A stretch of DNA of 64,000 bases from the NCBI GenBank assembly GCA_013397455.1, contig VYZB01000292.1, positions 156,858 through 220,857 of the forward strand. Direction: 5' to 3'. The notes under the pieces are model-generated. The model was given only the letters and a program-made list of their open reading frames with translations. It was not told the origin of the DNA and ran no database searches. This document shows, one piece after another, positions 1 to 11,371 of the stretch. Within the stretch, counting starts at the first letter, position 1; every line of letters begins with the position of its first letter. The DNA is from Crotophaga sulcirostris. Its lineage: Eukaryota; Chordata; Aves; Cuculiformes; Crotophagidae. The position numbers and the translations under genes were made by a program.

Positions 1-691
1 AACCCATAGGGAAATATCTACTGAAAAGTGGTGTGAAACACTGCAGCAGTTAATTTCCAGTGCATCCTGGAATTGGACATTTCTTCCAGAAGATCGGTTC
101 ACTCAGCTGTGGAAGTTTCCTCTGTCATCTAAGAAATATCCACATTTGCTAAAGTTTTAATTCATGCATGTGATTAATTTATAAAGTGAAACAAAGTGTA
201 CTTGTTAGACAAACTGCATATGATGAATCCAGAGGGAAAAAGTAGAATGGAGGGTCTAGGAGAACCACATGTGAAAGCCATATGGAAGGGTGTTCCACCA
301 GCTTGGAACCAGATGGAAGAAAACATTGTCCCTGGACACTGTACAGAGTCCTACTGATAACACATGATAAATCATTCACCAAGTGTAAGCAGAAGAGTGA
401 ACATCACCACATACCAAGCTGTGTGGGGACAACAGGACTGCAAGCTGGAGGACATTAGATAAAAGGACAGCATTAAAAGCTCAGATGTTACCTCCTTGTA
501 TAGATCTAATCTGAGCTGTTATCAGCAGGGACAGCCAAAATAGCTGCAGAAAGAAACAAAAGCGCAGCAGTGGGGTTTGAACGCGCTGAAAGAAACCACA
601 ATGCAGTCAAGACTGCAATAAATGGGAAGATGAACAGGGATACTGGAAAACTGTCTACGTATTCATCCCTATGAAGAAGATATTAACTTAG
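1..691. other. Unique non-coding DNA, left edge
   Basis: I see no recognisable gene, RNA or repeat here. Open frames are short (the longest is about 67 codons on the minus strand) and have no domain-like composition. Base composition is ordinary for avian non-coding DNA. Confidence 0.6.
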
Positions 692-760
692 TCCTGTACC
701 CAAGCAGTAACTTGTGTGACCTTTGACAAGTCATTTAAGGCCATCTGAAGTCAAAGGGCA
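692..760 (+). repeat. Fossil MIR/tRNA-type SINE fragment
   Basis: The stretch around 712-750 reads TTGTGTGACC, TTTGACAAGTCATTTAA and GCCATCTGA. This tracks the MIR/CORE-SINE body (GTGTGACCTTGGGCAAGTCACTTAACCTCTCTG) with scattered mismatches, and the bases just before it fit the preceding CTGGCTCTGCCACTTAC segment. Only about 70 bases are left, with no recognisable tRNA-like head or LINE-like tail. Such elements predate the bird radiation. The call rests on remembered consensus features, and chance similarity cannot be fully excluded at this length. Confidence 0.45.
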
Positions 761-3325
761 TTGTCCCACTCTCTCCAAAGCACTGCTGCCTTCTCAACCA
801 TGCTGCACTTCTCAGAGAGCAGAAATCCCTTCTTCCACATTCCTGCCTCTTTGACTCTGTGACAGCGTCTGTCTTCTTAGGAGGGGCAACTGTTTCTGAC
901 ACAAGAAGATTCCACGTTCGACTGGGTCAGAAGACAGGACAGCAAAATACATATAAATGCACTCAGAAGCAGATTAGGCAGAAGGTGACTGTGCCTGGTA
1001 ATCAATAATTTATTCGTAGTCATCAGTATCAAAAAGCACTGATGCCTGCAGTAGCCTTGCTCAAGATAAATGAGGCATTACATTGACGTGGAGCCGCAGA
1101 TTTCAGACTGACAACTGGTTAAAGCTTTACATCCAACTGAACTTCCCAATCCTGTTTATGGCTTGAGAGGTCATTCCCAGCCATGACTCCTCTTCTCTTG
1201 CCAGTGTTTTCATTTCTTGTGTCACAGGGAATTTTCCTACTGTGGGGAGGGGAACCTAATGATAAACATGACTACTTCATGTCCCCACATGCACAATTAT
1301 CTGCGCAAGGACCAAATGCCTTTTTGCCCTAATGGAGGCTTGAAATCTCTCTCCCAAGTGCAGTGCATTTCTTTTTAATAGTATAAGCCTGCATAACAGA
1401 CCCCAGAGCTGGATGGGTCACTGTGCACAGAGGCACATGCGGACAAGAAAGCTGATCAAAACACATGCACACAGGACCACCAAGGATGACCCTAAATTAG
1501 ACCACCCAGTAGCTTTGTTTGCCCTAATCTGAGGAGCCAGAATCCCAGAGCATAAAACAGTGTCCTCACCCAGGTTCCTTGGTCTGCATTTTAGACCATC
1601 GCGTATCTCCAGCGACTTCCTGCTACCGACCTCTTACAACAAATCATCCTAACCAGCCTCCCTCCCTCCTGGCAACATCCTGCTCCTTCTGCAAAAATAC
1701 CTCCCACTCACAATTCCAAGGTTTGATATCAGTCTTAAATAAATGCCTTTGGACTCCACTGCATTCCCTGAGCCCCCTTATCTCCTGCCTCTCTAGAGTG
1801 GCTGTGGTTCAAGAAGCATATGCAGAAGCCTGCTAGGCCTTTCTAATTTTAATTCCTCCCCCGTGCCCTCTTTCTTTTCCCCATATTTTCTTACAGAGAA
1901 GGGAAGTTCTCTTCAGGAGAACATACATGGAAATATAGCTGTGTGCTTACTGTGACTTCTGAAAGGGAAAAATGATAACCCAAAAAAGAGACAGTGCTGC
2001 AATTTTCTGTATGAAATAAAGTGAGAAGGGAATCCATGGAGAGGTTCTACTCCATCGTCTCCCTTGCTCTGTCTTCCCTCACTTCACAGTTTAGGCGAAA
2101 GTAAACTCTGCCAGTACATCTACTCATCAGAGTTCCTCCTTCAGCATCCAACAGTAGGGGACCAACTGCCTCCATTCAACCTTTCCACTTCCCAACCGGA
2201 GTCCAGCTTGAACTTGGGCATCTGAGTTGGGAAAGCACCACACTTCACTCCCAAATCACTCCTGCAGAAAGCATAAGCTTCTACAGCAGATAAGTCAGCC
2301 CAGGACAACAGGGCTCTTCATCACATCCTTCAGATAAACAACTTAAGCCAAGAAGGATGAATCCAGGTCCTCAAACAAATTATGTCTCTGAAAGTCCACA
2401 GAATAACTCGCAGTCAAAAGGAACCACATTCACTCCTTGATCCAGCAATGTCTTTATACTTTACCAATCACAGGGAAGACTGGTTCACATTGGACTTCAT
2501 TTAATTTTCACTCAGCAACTCTTTCCCCACATACTTCACTATTTCATCACTTCTGTAACCCTTTCTGTTAATGAAGACACCTGTTCCACCCTCAAAGCCT
2601 CATGCCTGGTGCCTTGCAGATTACAACCCTTCCAAAGAATGGGATCACTGAAAAGCAATGAGATTAGCCTTCTTAAATTTCCATTTGCAAGGTTATACGT
2701 GATACTGGCGCTTACCTGCTCTTCTTTTTGTCTGCCATTACTCTGCCCTCATCTTTCCTTGCCTTTACAGAGTGCCAAAATACCCCTGATCATTTAACCA
2801 GCTCCCTGGAGTCCATTTCAATGAGGATCTGTTTTGCTTGAGAAGAATTCCTTGGGTCTCCCCAGACTCTCATCTCTTTTTTTTTTTCTTAAATGTGAGG
2901 GACTAATTCATTCACAATTGACTTGATAATGAGCCAATGATCATCTTTAAGAAAGCAGCAGTGAACTAGCAGATTTTCAAGTCAGAAGAAAAAGCTGGAG
3001 AAGATGCAAAGCAAACAGGCTTTAGTCAGAAAAACAAAGTGGGGTGAATAAGATGGTATGGCAGTCTCCTAAAATGCCCTCAGAGTTTATAAAGTAATCG
3101 TATGCCAGCACATGCATCCCTCAGATGCCCTCCCTCTCCTTATCATCCAACTCACTCAACCATGTCACTGACATATGTACTTAGCAGCAGTTATCGTCAG
3201 TGGCACATAAATAAATGGCAGGTATCAAAGAATCAAGGTCGTCGACTCGTCATGAATATTTCAGAGAGAAGTAACATGAAAAGCTCAAGTGTCCCAGCCT
3301 CTCAGATTTCCAACGGAAGGAAAAA

Positions 3326-3370
3326 AACACAAACCACACGTGCATGCACACACACATACACACACACTAG
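3326..3370. repeat. CA-rich simple repeat
   Basis: A run of A is followed by interrupted CA units (ACACAC..., CACACACATACACACACAC). This is a degenerate dinucleotide microsatellite of about 45 bases, likely length-polymorphic. Confidence 0.75.
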
Positions 3371-3448
3371 GTCTACTGGCTCGACCATCACATGAACATA
3401 GCTCATTTCAAGGCAATACTGCATATGCTACAAGACAATCTGTCACAT

Positions 3449-3480
3449 TTTAAAAATATATAAATATATATTGTATATGT
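3449..3480. repeat. AT-rich low-complexity tract
   Basis: TTTAAAAATATATAAATATA continues into TATTGTATATGT. It is a short AT/TATA-rich stretch of low complexity with no associated gene signal. Confidence 0.65.
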
Positions 3481-3904
3481 GTAATGTGCAAACTCTAAGC
3501 AGCTGGCAAGAGGGCAGTGGTGATTTAATGCAAGCAAACTGTGTTTTGCTGAAGGGGCTGGAGACTAGATAGCTTGGGTCGTAACAAGAAGCCTCTTTGA
3601 CAAAGGCGCAGAGTGGCATCTTTTCACACAATTATATGTGGGTCACATTAACCTCTGCTGGGCAGGATTCCCTTGAGCTGCTTCTGTCTGCATGTCACTG
3701 CAAAGAAATCAAAGCAGAAATTCCTCTCTCCCTCTCTTTCATAGTATTGGGCAATGCAGTCAAAGGACGGAGAGGAAGAAGGGGTCCCCAGGATGTCACA
3801 CACAGACAGAAGTTGCAAGCATGAGTTTCCCAGGGAACTCGAAAGCAAACTCCACACTTCAGGGCCCAGTATTTCCGTTAATGATCTACGTTAATCAATG
3901 GACA

Positions 3905-4345
3905 TATGGGAGATTTTAAGCTGTATCAACGAACTTTAATATTTGGATACATAGCTTTTTATAGCCAAAGGGACTTGGTGAAGTTTCACTTTCAGCACAT
4001 ATGCCAGATGCTGATTGGAAACTGAATTTGGTGGTTGGACAGACAGAAGGACAGAAGGCAGACAGACATTAGAAATAGAAATTTTCTCCTGTCAAATACA
4101 ACTCAAATTTGCAAATGGAAATTTCATCAAACCCATCATAATACATTAAAGAAATCAAACCTTTCTTTAATGAAACCATTTTGGTATTCCACTGGGTTTG
4201 CTTGTTTTTTTAATGTCTGCAGGGAATTTATTTTTCAGACAGCTCCGTTTCTGGGAGCAGGGTGGCAAACTTGCAATGAGATTAATTTGCCATTAATAGT
4301 GCCTTGAAAGTCTGCTCTTTTAATAGATTTTGCTGTTTTTTCCAG
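3905..4345. promoter_or_regulatory. Candidate conserved non-coding element
   Basis: This is an AT-rich, non-repetitive block with several homeodomain-type cores (GATTAATTTG, CCATTAATAG near 4280-4301). It contains a perfect inverted repeat at 4144-4172: an 11-base arm CATTAAAGAAA, a 7-base loop, then TTTCTTTAATG. Its composition is like that of vertebrate conserved non-coding elements, but conservation cannot be seen from one sequence. There is no coding signal. The regulatory role is inference. Confidence 0.25.
4144..4172. repeat. Perfect 11-bp inverted repeat, 7-base loop
   Basis: The left arm is 4144-4154 and the right arm 4162-4172, an exact reverse complement, with loop TCAAACC. The arms are A/T rich. 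A perfect 11-base hairpin at this spacing is uncommon but not impossible by chance in 64 kb. Confidence 0.85.
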
Positions 4346-5310
4346 GCTTCTCACCATATTCTTTATGGTACCTCTGGACTCTGAAGGTTTGATGTGGTGC
4401 ATAGCAAATGATCTTTATGTTCCATGGCAAACTGAATTTAAATGACAAGATCTTCTAAATTTGAGAAAGTCACCGTGGAAACCCTGCTTTCGTTTCTGTT
4501 AAAACAGGTTCTTTCTCAATAAACTAATTATGGAAATGAAGGAAACATTCCTTGCAGTGACAACTGATACTTACACTGTCATTCAACTCCAATTATTTTG
4601 TTCATTCACACATTTCAATCCCAGTGGGCTGCAGGGTTTTGAACTGGGAAAACAGAAGAAGGTGGAGAAGCCTTTGAAGATTGCTGGAGACTGTGAGATA
4701 AAAACATATGCTAGACACTAAGAAGATTAATACCAGTGATTTTAAAGGTATTTGAGCATTTTTCTCATGTTGAGATCAGCTCCAGATCATGGTCTGATAT
4801 TAAGAAGCAAACTGTGGCATTACCAGAATCTGCTGCTCACCTTTCACCCTTGGTTGTTCATTTTCCCTCCATGGCAAAGGGCTCTTTCCTCTCATTTGTG
4901 CCAGGAAAACTCTGTGTGATCAGGTGCTGAACCATACGGAGGAACTTTTCCTGCTTTAAACAAACAAACAAACACACTAAACATTACTTTTTTTTTTTGC
5001 CAAGTTGGATGGCTCCTCCCATCTGGTTCCCAACCACAGGGGTAGTTGTGCTGGCAGAACAGCAAGAACAAGAGGCCAGGAGACAACAATGTCTTAAACC
5101 AATGTTACCACCAAGCAATTTGTAATATCAAACCACAGGCTAAATCTCAACTAAAAGCTTTTTGGGTTCACAATGAACACCTCTATTAAGATGAATTAAG
5201 CAATTTACAGTGTTCAGAGCTGCAGCTTCAAATGTAGTTTAAATCTTTATTTTCAACTCATCCCTGTAGCAAAAATGGCCTGAAAGAAACCAGATAGGAA
5301 GATCATAGAT
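4346..5310. other. Unique non-coding DNA
   Basis: There is no supported gene. It contains a (CAAA)n tract at 4957-4975 and a run of T at 4988-4998. Two open frames of 63-64 codons (4530-4721 and 4736-4930) have no recognisable features. Confidence 0.6.
4957..4998. repeat. (CAAA)n tract followed by poly-T
   Basis: AAACAAACAAACAAACACAC is followed, after a few bases, by a run of 11 T. It is a simple-sequence pair and no retroposon body that I recognise is attached. Confidence 0.7.
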
Positions 5311-5544
5311 TAGATTTAGACAAAACCTTAGGAAGAAATATTTTCCTGTGAGGGTGGTGAGGCAGTGGTACAGGTTGCCTGATGAAGTCGTGGATACCTT
5401 GTGTCTGGAGGTGTTCAAGGCCAGGTTGAATGGGCATTTGAGCAACCTGATCTAGTGGAAGTTGTCCTTGCCTGTGGCAGGGGGTTTGGAACCGGATGGG
5501 CTTTGAGGTCTCTTGCAACCCAAATTGTTCCATGATTCTACGAT
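5311..5544 (+). mobile_element. CR1 LINE 3' fragment (type A)
   Basis: This is a 5'-truncated copy of the CR1 non-LTR retrotransposon, of which only the 3' terminal region is left. In order the sequence shows CTTAGGAAGAAATATTTTCC, GAGGTGTTCAAGGCCAGGTTGAATGGGC, a GATC..AGTGGAAG block, GGTTTGGAAC...GATGGGCTTT, GAGGTCTC and the terminal ATTCTACG octamer. It is about 230 bases of the roughly 4.5-kb full element and cannot encode a reverse transcriptase. Divergence from the consensus is moderate. The diagnostic pattern (GATGGGCTTTGAGGTCT) puts it in the type shared with the copies at 32351, 40141, 45648, 46364 and 53712. Confidence 0.92.
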
Positions 5545-5928
5545 CATTACTTCCGGGTTTCTGTAGAAAAGCATGTTTATATTCTTCTTAATACAAAAGC
5601 ATATCTCTGCACTGCAGTGACTACCACTGTGACTTGACTGTACTGCAGAGATACCAAACTACCTTAAAATTCATGAGTGCAAGTCCTGATAACCATCTAG
5701 TCTCAACAGCACAGACTCAGCATGGACTAATTTGTCCTGACAAGATTATTTGCAAATTAGGTGAGGAGGTCAGACAGCTACCCTATAACCACATAAAAAT
5801 GTAGTAAACATTGACTCCAAGTTTATACCCTACCTAGATTTTAAATGTTTCTCATAGAGCATAGACTTCTTGTACCCCCTTTGAGCCACTCTTAGGCCCA
5901 GTTTCAGACAAGAACACTTTTAAATATT
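5545..5928. other. Unique spacer between two CR1 copies
   Basis: About 380 bases of A/T-rich unique sequence lie between two CR1 tails in the same orientation. I see no gene, RNA or further repeat. Confidence 0.6.
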
Positions 5929-6208
5929 TCTTCTCCTGAGTAACAAGCAATAGGACGAAAGGAAATGGCCTCAAGTTGTCCCAGGGGAGATTTAAATTGG
6001 ATATTAGGAAAAATTCCTTTACTGACAGAGTGGCAAAGCACTGGAACTGACTTCTCAGGGCAGTGGTGGAATCTCCATCCCTGGAGGGGATCAAAAGGTG
6101 TGTAGATGTGGCACTTCAGGGCATGGTTGGCATGGTGGTGTTGGGCTGACGGTTGGACTGGATGAGCTTAGAGGTCTTTTCCAACCTTAATGATTCCATG
6201 ATTCTATG
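5929..6208 (+). mobile_element. CR1 LINE 3' fragment (type B)
   Basis: This is a 5'-truncated CR1 tail of about 280 bases. It runs from TTCTCCTGAGTAACAAGC and AGGACGAAAGGAAATGGCCT, through ATTAGGAAAAATTCCTTTAC, to CATCCCTGGAGG and GTGTAGATGTGGCACTT. It then reaches GGTTGGACTGGATGAGCTTA, GAGGTCTTTTCCAACCTTAA and two terminal octamers (ATTCCATG, ATTCTATG). The GGACTGGATGA and TCTTTTCC motifs separate this type from the copy about 400 bases upstream. It is non-autonomous and non-coding. Confidence 0.94.
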
Positions 6209-7062
6209 AAGGCCTTGCTCAGGCTGAGATTGCAGATCTGTATGCACCTAAGTCAAGCTCCTTTCAGTTGAAGGGTGTGAAATAGATCCTCAGCTTGGAA
6301 GACTCAAGCGTGGTGATGGTTAACACTATGCAGAAACTGGATCACTGGAATAAAAATGTGGATGGGAGTAGGTCTGGTCTTGAACTAACAAAAAATTGGT
6401 TCATATATCTGTGTTAGATGTAAGAGCCTGCTCCATCCAGAGGGCTAAACTAGTCAGATAAAGTTATTGTGAAAACTTTTGGATCACAGTCAGAACGTCC
6501 TCCTCCTTTATGCTTTGCAAAGGGTCCATCTCTATTTTGTCATGTAGAGGCATGAGTTGCCTGCCAGTGAAATGAGCACGGTACTGCAGGACTTCCCATG
6601 CAGAATGATCCAAAACCCATGGACTCACATGCACCCATTCCAGATGGCTGAACAGTTTGTACTGACATGTGGCACCAACATGCCCAAGTGACAGAATGAG
6701 TTGGAAGAGAGTTCATACTTGTCTTAAATTTTCAGTTTCATAGTCTATTTGGAGAACGTTTTTCTGGAGTTTATGCTCTGCTCTGTATTTTTGGATTCTG
6801 GGAAACACTAACTAGTGCAAGACTGCCTGGTTTGGCCCATTACATGCCATGTGAGAAACAAGGCACAAGGACAATATCCTCTTAATCTTACATGTAGGTA
6901 GAAATGGTGCCTGACCATTAACATGTAGTCGCATCACAGATGTATCCTATGTGTCAATGTGTGCAGACAAGCTGGACACAAAAGATGGCATACACGATAG
7001 ACTGACCAAACCAGTGTCATCTTCCGGTATCATTACAAGGGCAAGAAGACACAACAGTATTT
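6209..7062. other. Unique non-coding DNA
   Basis: There is no repeat or gene that I recognise between the CR1 tail and the older CR1 fossil. There are no long open frames. Confidence 0.6.
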
Positions 7063-7440
7063 AGAATGAGAATAAGCAATCCTGTGCTGGGTCAGGCCAA
7101 ATATTAATCTAGATCAGTAGCTGATCCCTACCAGAAAGCATGGGCAGACTGCTTAAAGGAGTCCAGGTCATTTCCCTGTTATACCTGGCTATCATTTAGT
7201 AATCTGCTTAAAGAATTCCTTCCTCAGGTGGCAAGCATAGCTTTCAATGAAGCCACCCTCCATCTACACATCTAAATGTTCTATGAACATTTGTGCCTTT
7301 GGCCATCGTATTGCTTGGCAATGACTTCTGCAATCTATTTAGCCACTCTCGTCACAACTTATTTCCTTTAATTTGTCTTAAACTTATTACCTGAAGGGTG
7401 CTTCTGGTCCTCCTGACTCCAAAGCCTCCTTATGAGAGCT
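7063..7440 (-). mobile_element. Ancient reptile-type CR1 LINE fossil
   Basis: Read on the plus strand, the block begins GTGCTGGGTCAGGCCAAA (7084-7101). It goes on through ATCTAGATCAG, ACCTGGCTATCATTTAGTAA, CCTCCATCTACACATCTAAA and TTTGGCCATCG...CTTGGCAATGACTTC, then TATTTCCTTTAATTTGTCTT and AAACTTATTACCTGAAGGGT. These match, in the same order, the reverse complement of the 3' region of the CR1 lineages abundant in turtles and crocodilians (TGCTGGGTCAGACCAAAGG, CCTGGCTAATAGCC, CATGAATTTATCTAG, TTGGCCTTCACAACATCC, TACTTCCTTTTGTTTGTTTT, AAACCTGCTGCC). It is therefore a minus-strand copy, far more diverged than the avian CR1s nearby. The collinear series of matches makes chance unlikely. The exact family name is not assigned. 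Confidence 0.7.
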
Positions 7441-10400
7441 GTTCAGGAAATTCTTCAGTATAATTTTGTTGGGAAAGGTAAATTAAGTTAAACTAAAATT
7501 TATCACGAAAATAATATAAGTGTTTCTAAAAGAGTATGTTTTCAGGTCCTACATGGAATTTCTTCTGTCACTCCAATACATGTCTTGTTTTTAAGGATAA
7601 CGTGTAATGTGGGCTATCCGGAGTTTCACAGTACTTGCGAGTATTTAATCACATATATAAAATGGAAAGCTTCCAGGAAGACAAGCAATAAAAGCCCTCC
7701 CCAGCCACCCATTAGCAGATGAGCTAGTACACTAAGATCAATGTGGAAAACTCTGGTTCTAGACCTTAATATGAATAAGGTAGAGACCCAAGCTTTATTT
7801 CCCATCTCACAGCCACACACCATCAGCACTGGTTTGTTCTGGGGTGACTGACCTTCTTTTTCAAGTTTTGAATAAGTATGTGCTTGTTCTAAACTAGAAC
7901 ACAGATGAAAATACTCTCTTTCCCAATTCTACTCTGCATGTGTACTTTCTGTTCACTTGACCTTCACTCTTGAACTTCTACTTCCCCAAAGGCACCTTTG
8001 CTTCTCCTGCTGAGATCTACACCTCCCCAAAATTCGCCTCCATATCTGTTGAACAAGCATCAGCCCTATTACTGCAGTGAGGTCTCCCTCACTTGGATCC
8101 TGATGCTTGGGGTCTAATTCTGACAGAGGTAGATGGATGCAGTATAGATTTCTTCACTTGAGCCAGTATCATTAGGAAACCTTTAGAGTCAATAATAAGA
8201 AACAGAAATTTCCAAGGGTTCAGATTATCCTGAAGTGAATTATTAAACTCGAACATGGATGACTAAATCATGTAAATATCTACAATGTAAACACCCAAAC
8301 TCAGTTAAAGGAAATCATGCCCGCCTCTTGGTTGCAGCTCAACATTACGCACACCAATTTGTTTCTTGTCATTTTGGGTGCTTTACAAGTAGTGAATACT
8401 CTCCTCCTGTTATGCTTAGTTTCAATGGCATTTCCTGCTGACTTTTGCTCTCTTTCTATCTCTGTTGAATGGTCTTGTTTTCCAACAGCCACATCAGCTG
8501 ATATCTCACAAACCTTCTACCTAGCAGTCCTTCTACCAAGACAAGTCCTCTTGTCGCAGAAGAAAACAGTTTTCTGATGCTGCATTACTGTGTCCAGACG
8601 CGCCGTTGTGAAAACCATCTCCATCAAGAGATGTTCTCTGGTGGCTGTAATTAATTAGACTGAAATGACAAGTAGTGTTGTCTGTACAGAACAAAAGTTT
8701 CAGGTGCCTGAAAAATAAATTCAACTTTTTGGCGTAAACACGACCTCTCAGCACAAATCCATAATGATACACTCAAATAAAAAATTAATCTGGCTGGCTA
8801 CTAAATCAAAGCTGTGGAAAAACTTTTTTTTTTGTTGTTTCAGGAACAAGCCTTTCTTATAACCTTGTCATATAAACACCTTTTGTAAGACTCCTGTTCA
8901 CTGATTTGGGAATTTCAAAAGGATGTTGGGAAAGAAACAATGATAAGATCCTGGGGCCCTCCCTCAGAACATCCTGTGGCATTCCCCCATCGTGTGTACC
9001 TGAATAAGAAGTTGAAGCCCAAACTCATTGTTCTGATGTTAAAATGGCCTGGGGATGGGACAGTCCCTCAGGCAGGCATAAGCCATTTAGGACGATGCTG
9101 TTTGTAATCCTTAGAGTAATAAAAAAACCTTTTTAGGTAACCGGCTCAGTTGATTTCTGTCTGAGCAAACCTGATGTATAAAGAGGTAGCCCCATCCGAA
9201 GGTGACATAACCCAGATGCCACAGTGACTTGACACTGACTTTACAGCACTCTAGAGAGAGGAAGCAACTTCCCCTTGATCAGGCAACACCCAGCACCTCT
9301 CCTGCATCACTGAACACTCAGAAATGCCCCATCTCACTTCCCTCCCCCCTAGACAAAATGAAATGTTGTCCCCTATGCATCTTTCATCAAAGCCAGGCCC
9401 TGTAATTAATAGCACCATTTGTTCAGGGGATTTCAACAGGTACTGAAATCCAAAGCATCAAAGCATGGACAGTTTCATCCTAGTCTGGCAGATATAAATA
9501 TGTCAGGAAGACTTTCACAGACACATAGCTCAGGAATCAGTGTCCCTCTAAAAAGTGTTTTCAAGGTCTTTCAAAATGCTGAGATACTGCAAACTAGGTT
9601 CTCAGCTCCAGCGTAGATGACACTAAGGAAGCAGCATTACATGAGGAGACCACCTTTTTGGTTTTTTTGAGGCAAGACTGTGGACTGGAATTGTCTTCAC
9701 AGAAATGGGAACAGCCACAATTACAAATGCCAAAGCTGCAAACATGCAATGAATTTGGAGTAGCCAGGTACAACATAGGCCTGGTCACGCTGCCTTTCAC
9801 TTTGGTAACACCTTCCATCGCAGCAGCAGAAACAAGGGTGTTGGTATTGTGAAGATGCTATTGTCCACATCAGAGTTCAGCCCAGACCTCACCAAGCCAG
9901 TGACACAGGACTTAGTGAGAAACTCTCCCTAATATTACAGCACAGAATGGCTCAACCTAGCACAAGATCTCTGCTGCCTCCTCAAATCTCTGCAGATTCT
10001 CTGGGATAATTTTTTTGGGCCTGTGGTTTTTCAGCAAAGAGGAATTTAAAGAATAAAACCTTGTTTCATTACATCATGGCTCCAGTAACGTCTAGGAACA
10101 TTTTACATTTGATAAAATCTCCCCAGATTACCTTCTGAAAGCCTTGCGGTCAAGTCATATGGCTGAAAATACATGGATGATGTAAGTGACCACTGAAGAG
10201 CTCACAGATCAGTTCTCTCATGATGCCAGCACAGGAGCTTGGGAGAGGCATCATTCCTCCTTCAAGGGCACGTGGTAATTAGCTGAAGTCAAGGAACTGC
10301 TATGCCTATGGAGAGACAGGAAGAATGACCTGGTAATACATGGTCAGTCTCACTTTGCAGGAATTCTGGGTCCAAGGTTGCCCTCAGTGCTTACTTTCTG

Positions 10401-11371
10401 CGTGAGTATTGTCCCTCCATGGCTCAGTTTCCTCTGGGTCTATTATCCCACCTCCAAGCCTGTGTGGTTTGGAAGACCTATGGGGAAAGAAGGTGGAAGA
10501 CCCATCTTTCGCTGTGAGTTTGTATGGCGTGAGACTTTATAGTCTTGGTTCTTTAAATATAGGTGAACCTGGCTTAAAGTCAGGATTCACATCTGGAACT
10601 TGGCTGGATAGGTGTTAGAGCAGATGGTGAGAGAGCATCTCTTTCAGCCTGAGTGCTTTACAAATCTTACCTGTGTTAAAGCAAGATCAAAATGGCAAAA
10701 TTCTAGGACATGAAAAATGCCAAGCTACACAGGGAGAGCCTGAGGTAAACTTTCCCCCCAAAAAACATTACTTGAAAGAGAATCTTGGTTTCATCCTTGC
10801 ACATTCTGCCTTCAGGAGACAAACAATTTCGCAATGGATAAGCCCTGTGCTTCGGTAGAGTGCTGTACTCTGCCTTTCAGAGACAAAGTATAAACCTTAA
10901 ATCTTCATGTAAAGCTGTGTAAGCACAATTTGTGTATTTAACAATGCAAGGATAGGCAGGATTCACCTTAAAATTCTCACTTCTCCCATGTCACTCAAGT
11001 CAAAACTAAATTGAGACACAATAACCAAGAGTTTTGATTCCCAGACTGTTCTTACAACCACCACTTCATGGTGCTTCTTATCTGAGCAATGTCACCATGA
11101 GACTTCTGTTCAATGGAAAAACCAGAAGTGACAGCAGCTCCTTGTTGGGGTTGGTCCCTGAGCTTCCCTTGTCACACCAAAATTAGTTAGCTGGATTGCT
11201 TTATTGCAATGAGAGTATTTCATTTGCAAGTGTGGAAGGCTAATTCAAAGTCTCAAAAGCAGAGAACACTACGATGCTACAACCCCTAAGAATGAGATGT
11301 GATTCATCCATTTTCTTGTTTTCCATTAAAACTTAAGGATAGTCTCTATTTCTGACTTGAAGACTCAAAGG
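7441..11371. other. Unique non-coding DNA
   Basis: I see no supported gene. The region has scattered open frames of 60-86 codons on both strands and homopolymer A/T runs (for example near 8823-8832). A CTCAGTTTCCTCTGGG segment at about 10423 recalls a SINE body but is too short to call. Confidence 0.55.

Larger units (their letters stand above)
761..3904. other. Unique non-coding DNA with short simple repeats
   Basis: There is no gene or dispersed repeat that I recognise. The stretch holds a run of 11 T at 2877-2887. The exon-like signal at 2716-2738 (minus strand) is treated as a finding only. The longest open frame is 97 codons (3102-3395) and runs through the CA-rich repeat, so it is not credible as a protein. 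Confidence 0.6.

Noticed and set aside
10405..10455. SINE-like GGCTCAGTTTCCTCTGGG
   Set aside because: Only one short body motif fits, and neither head nor tail can be followed.
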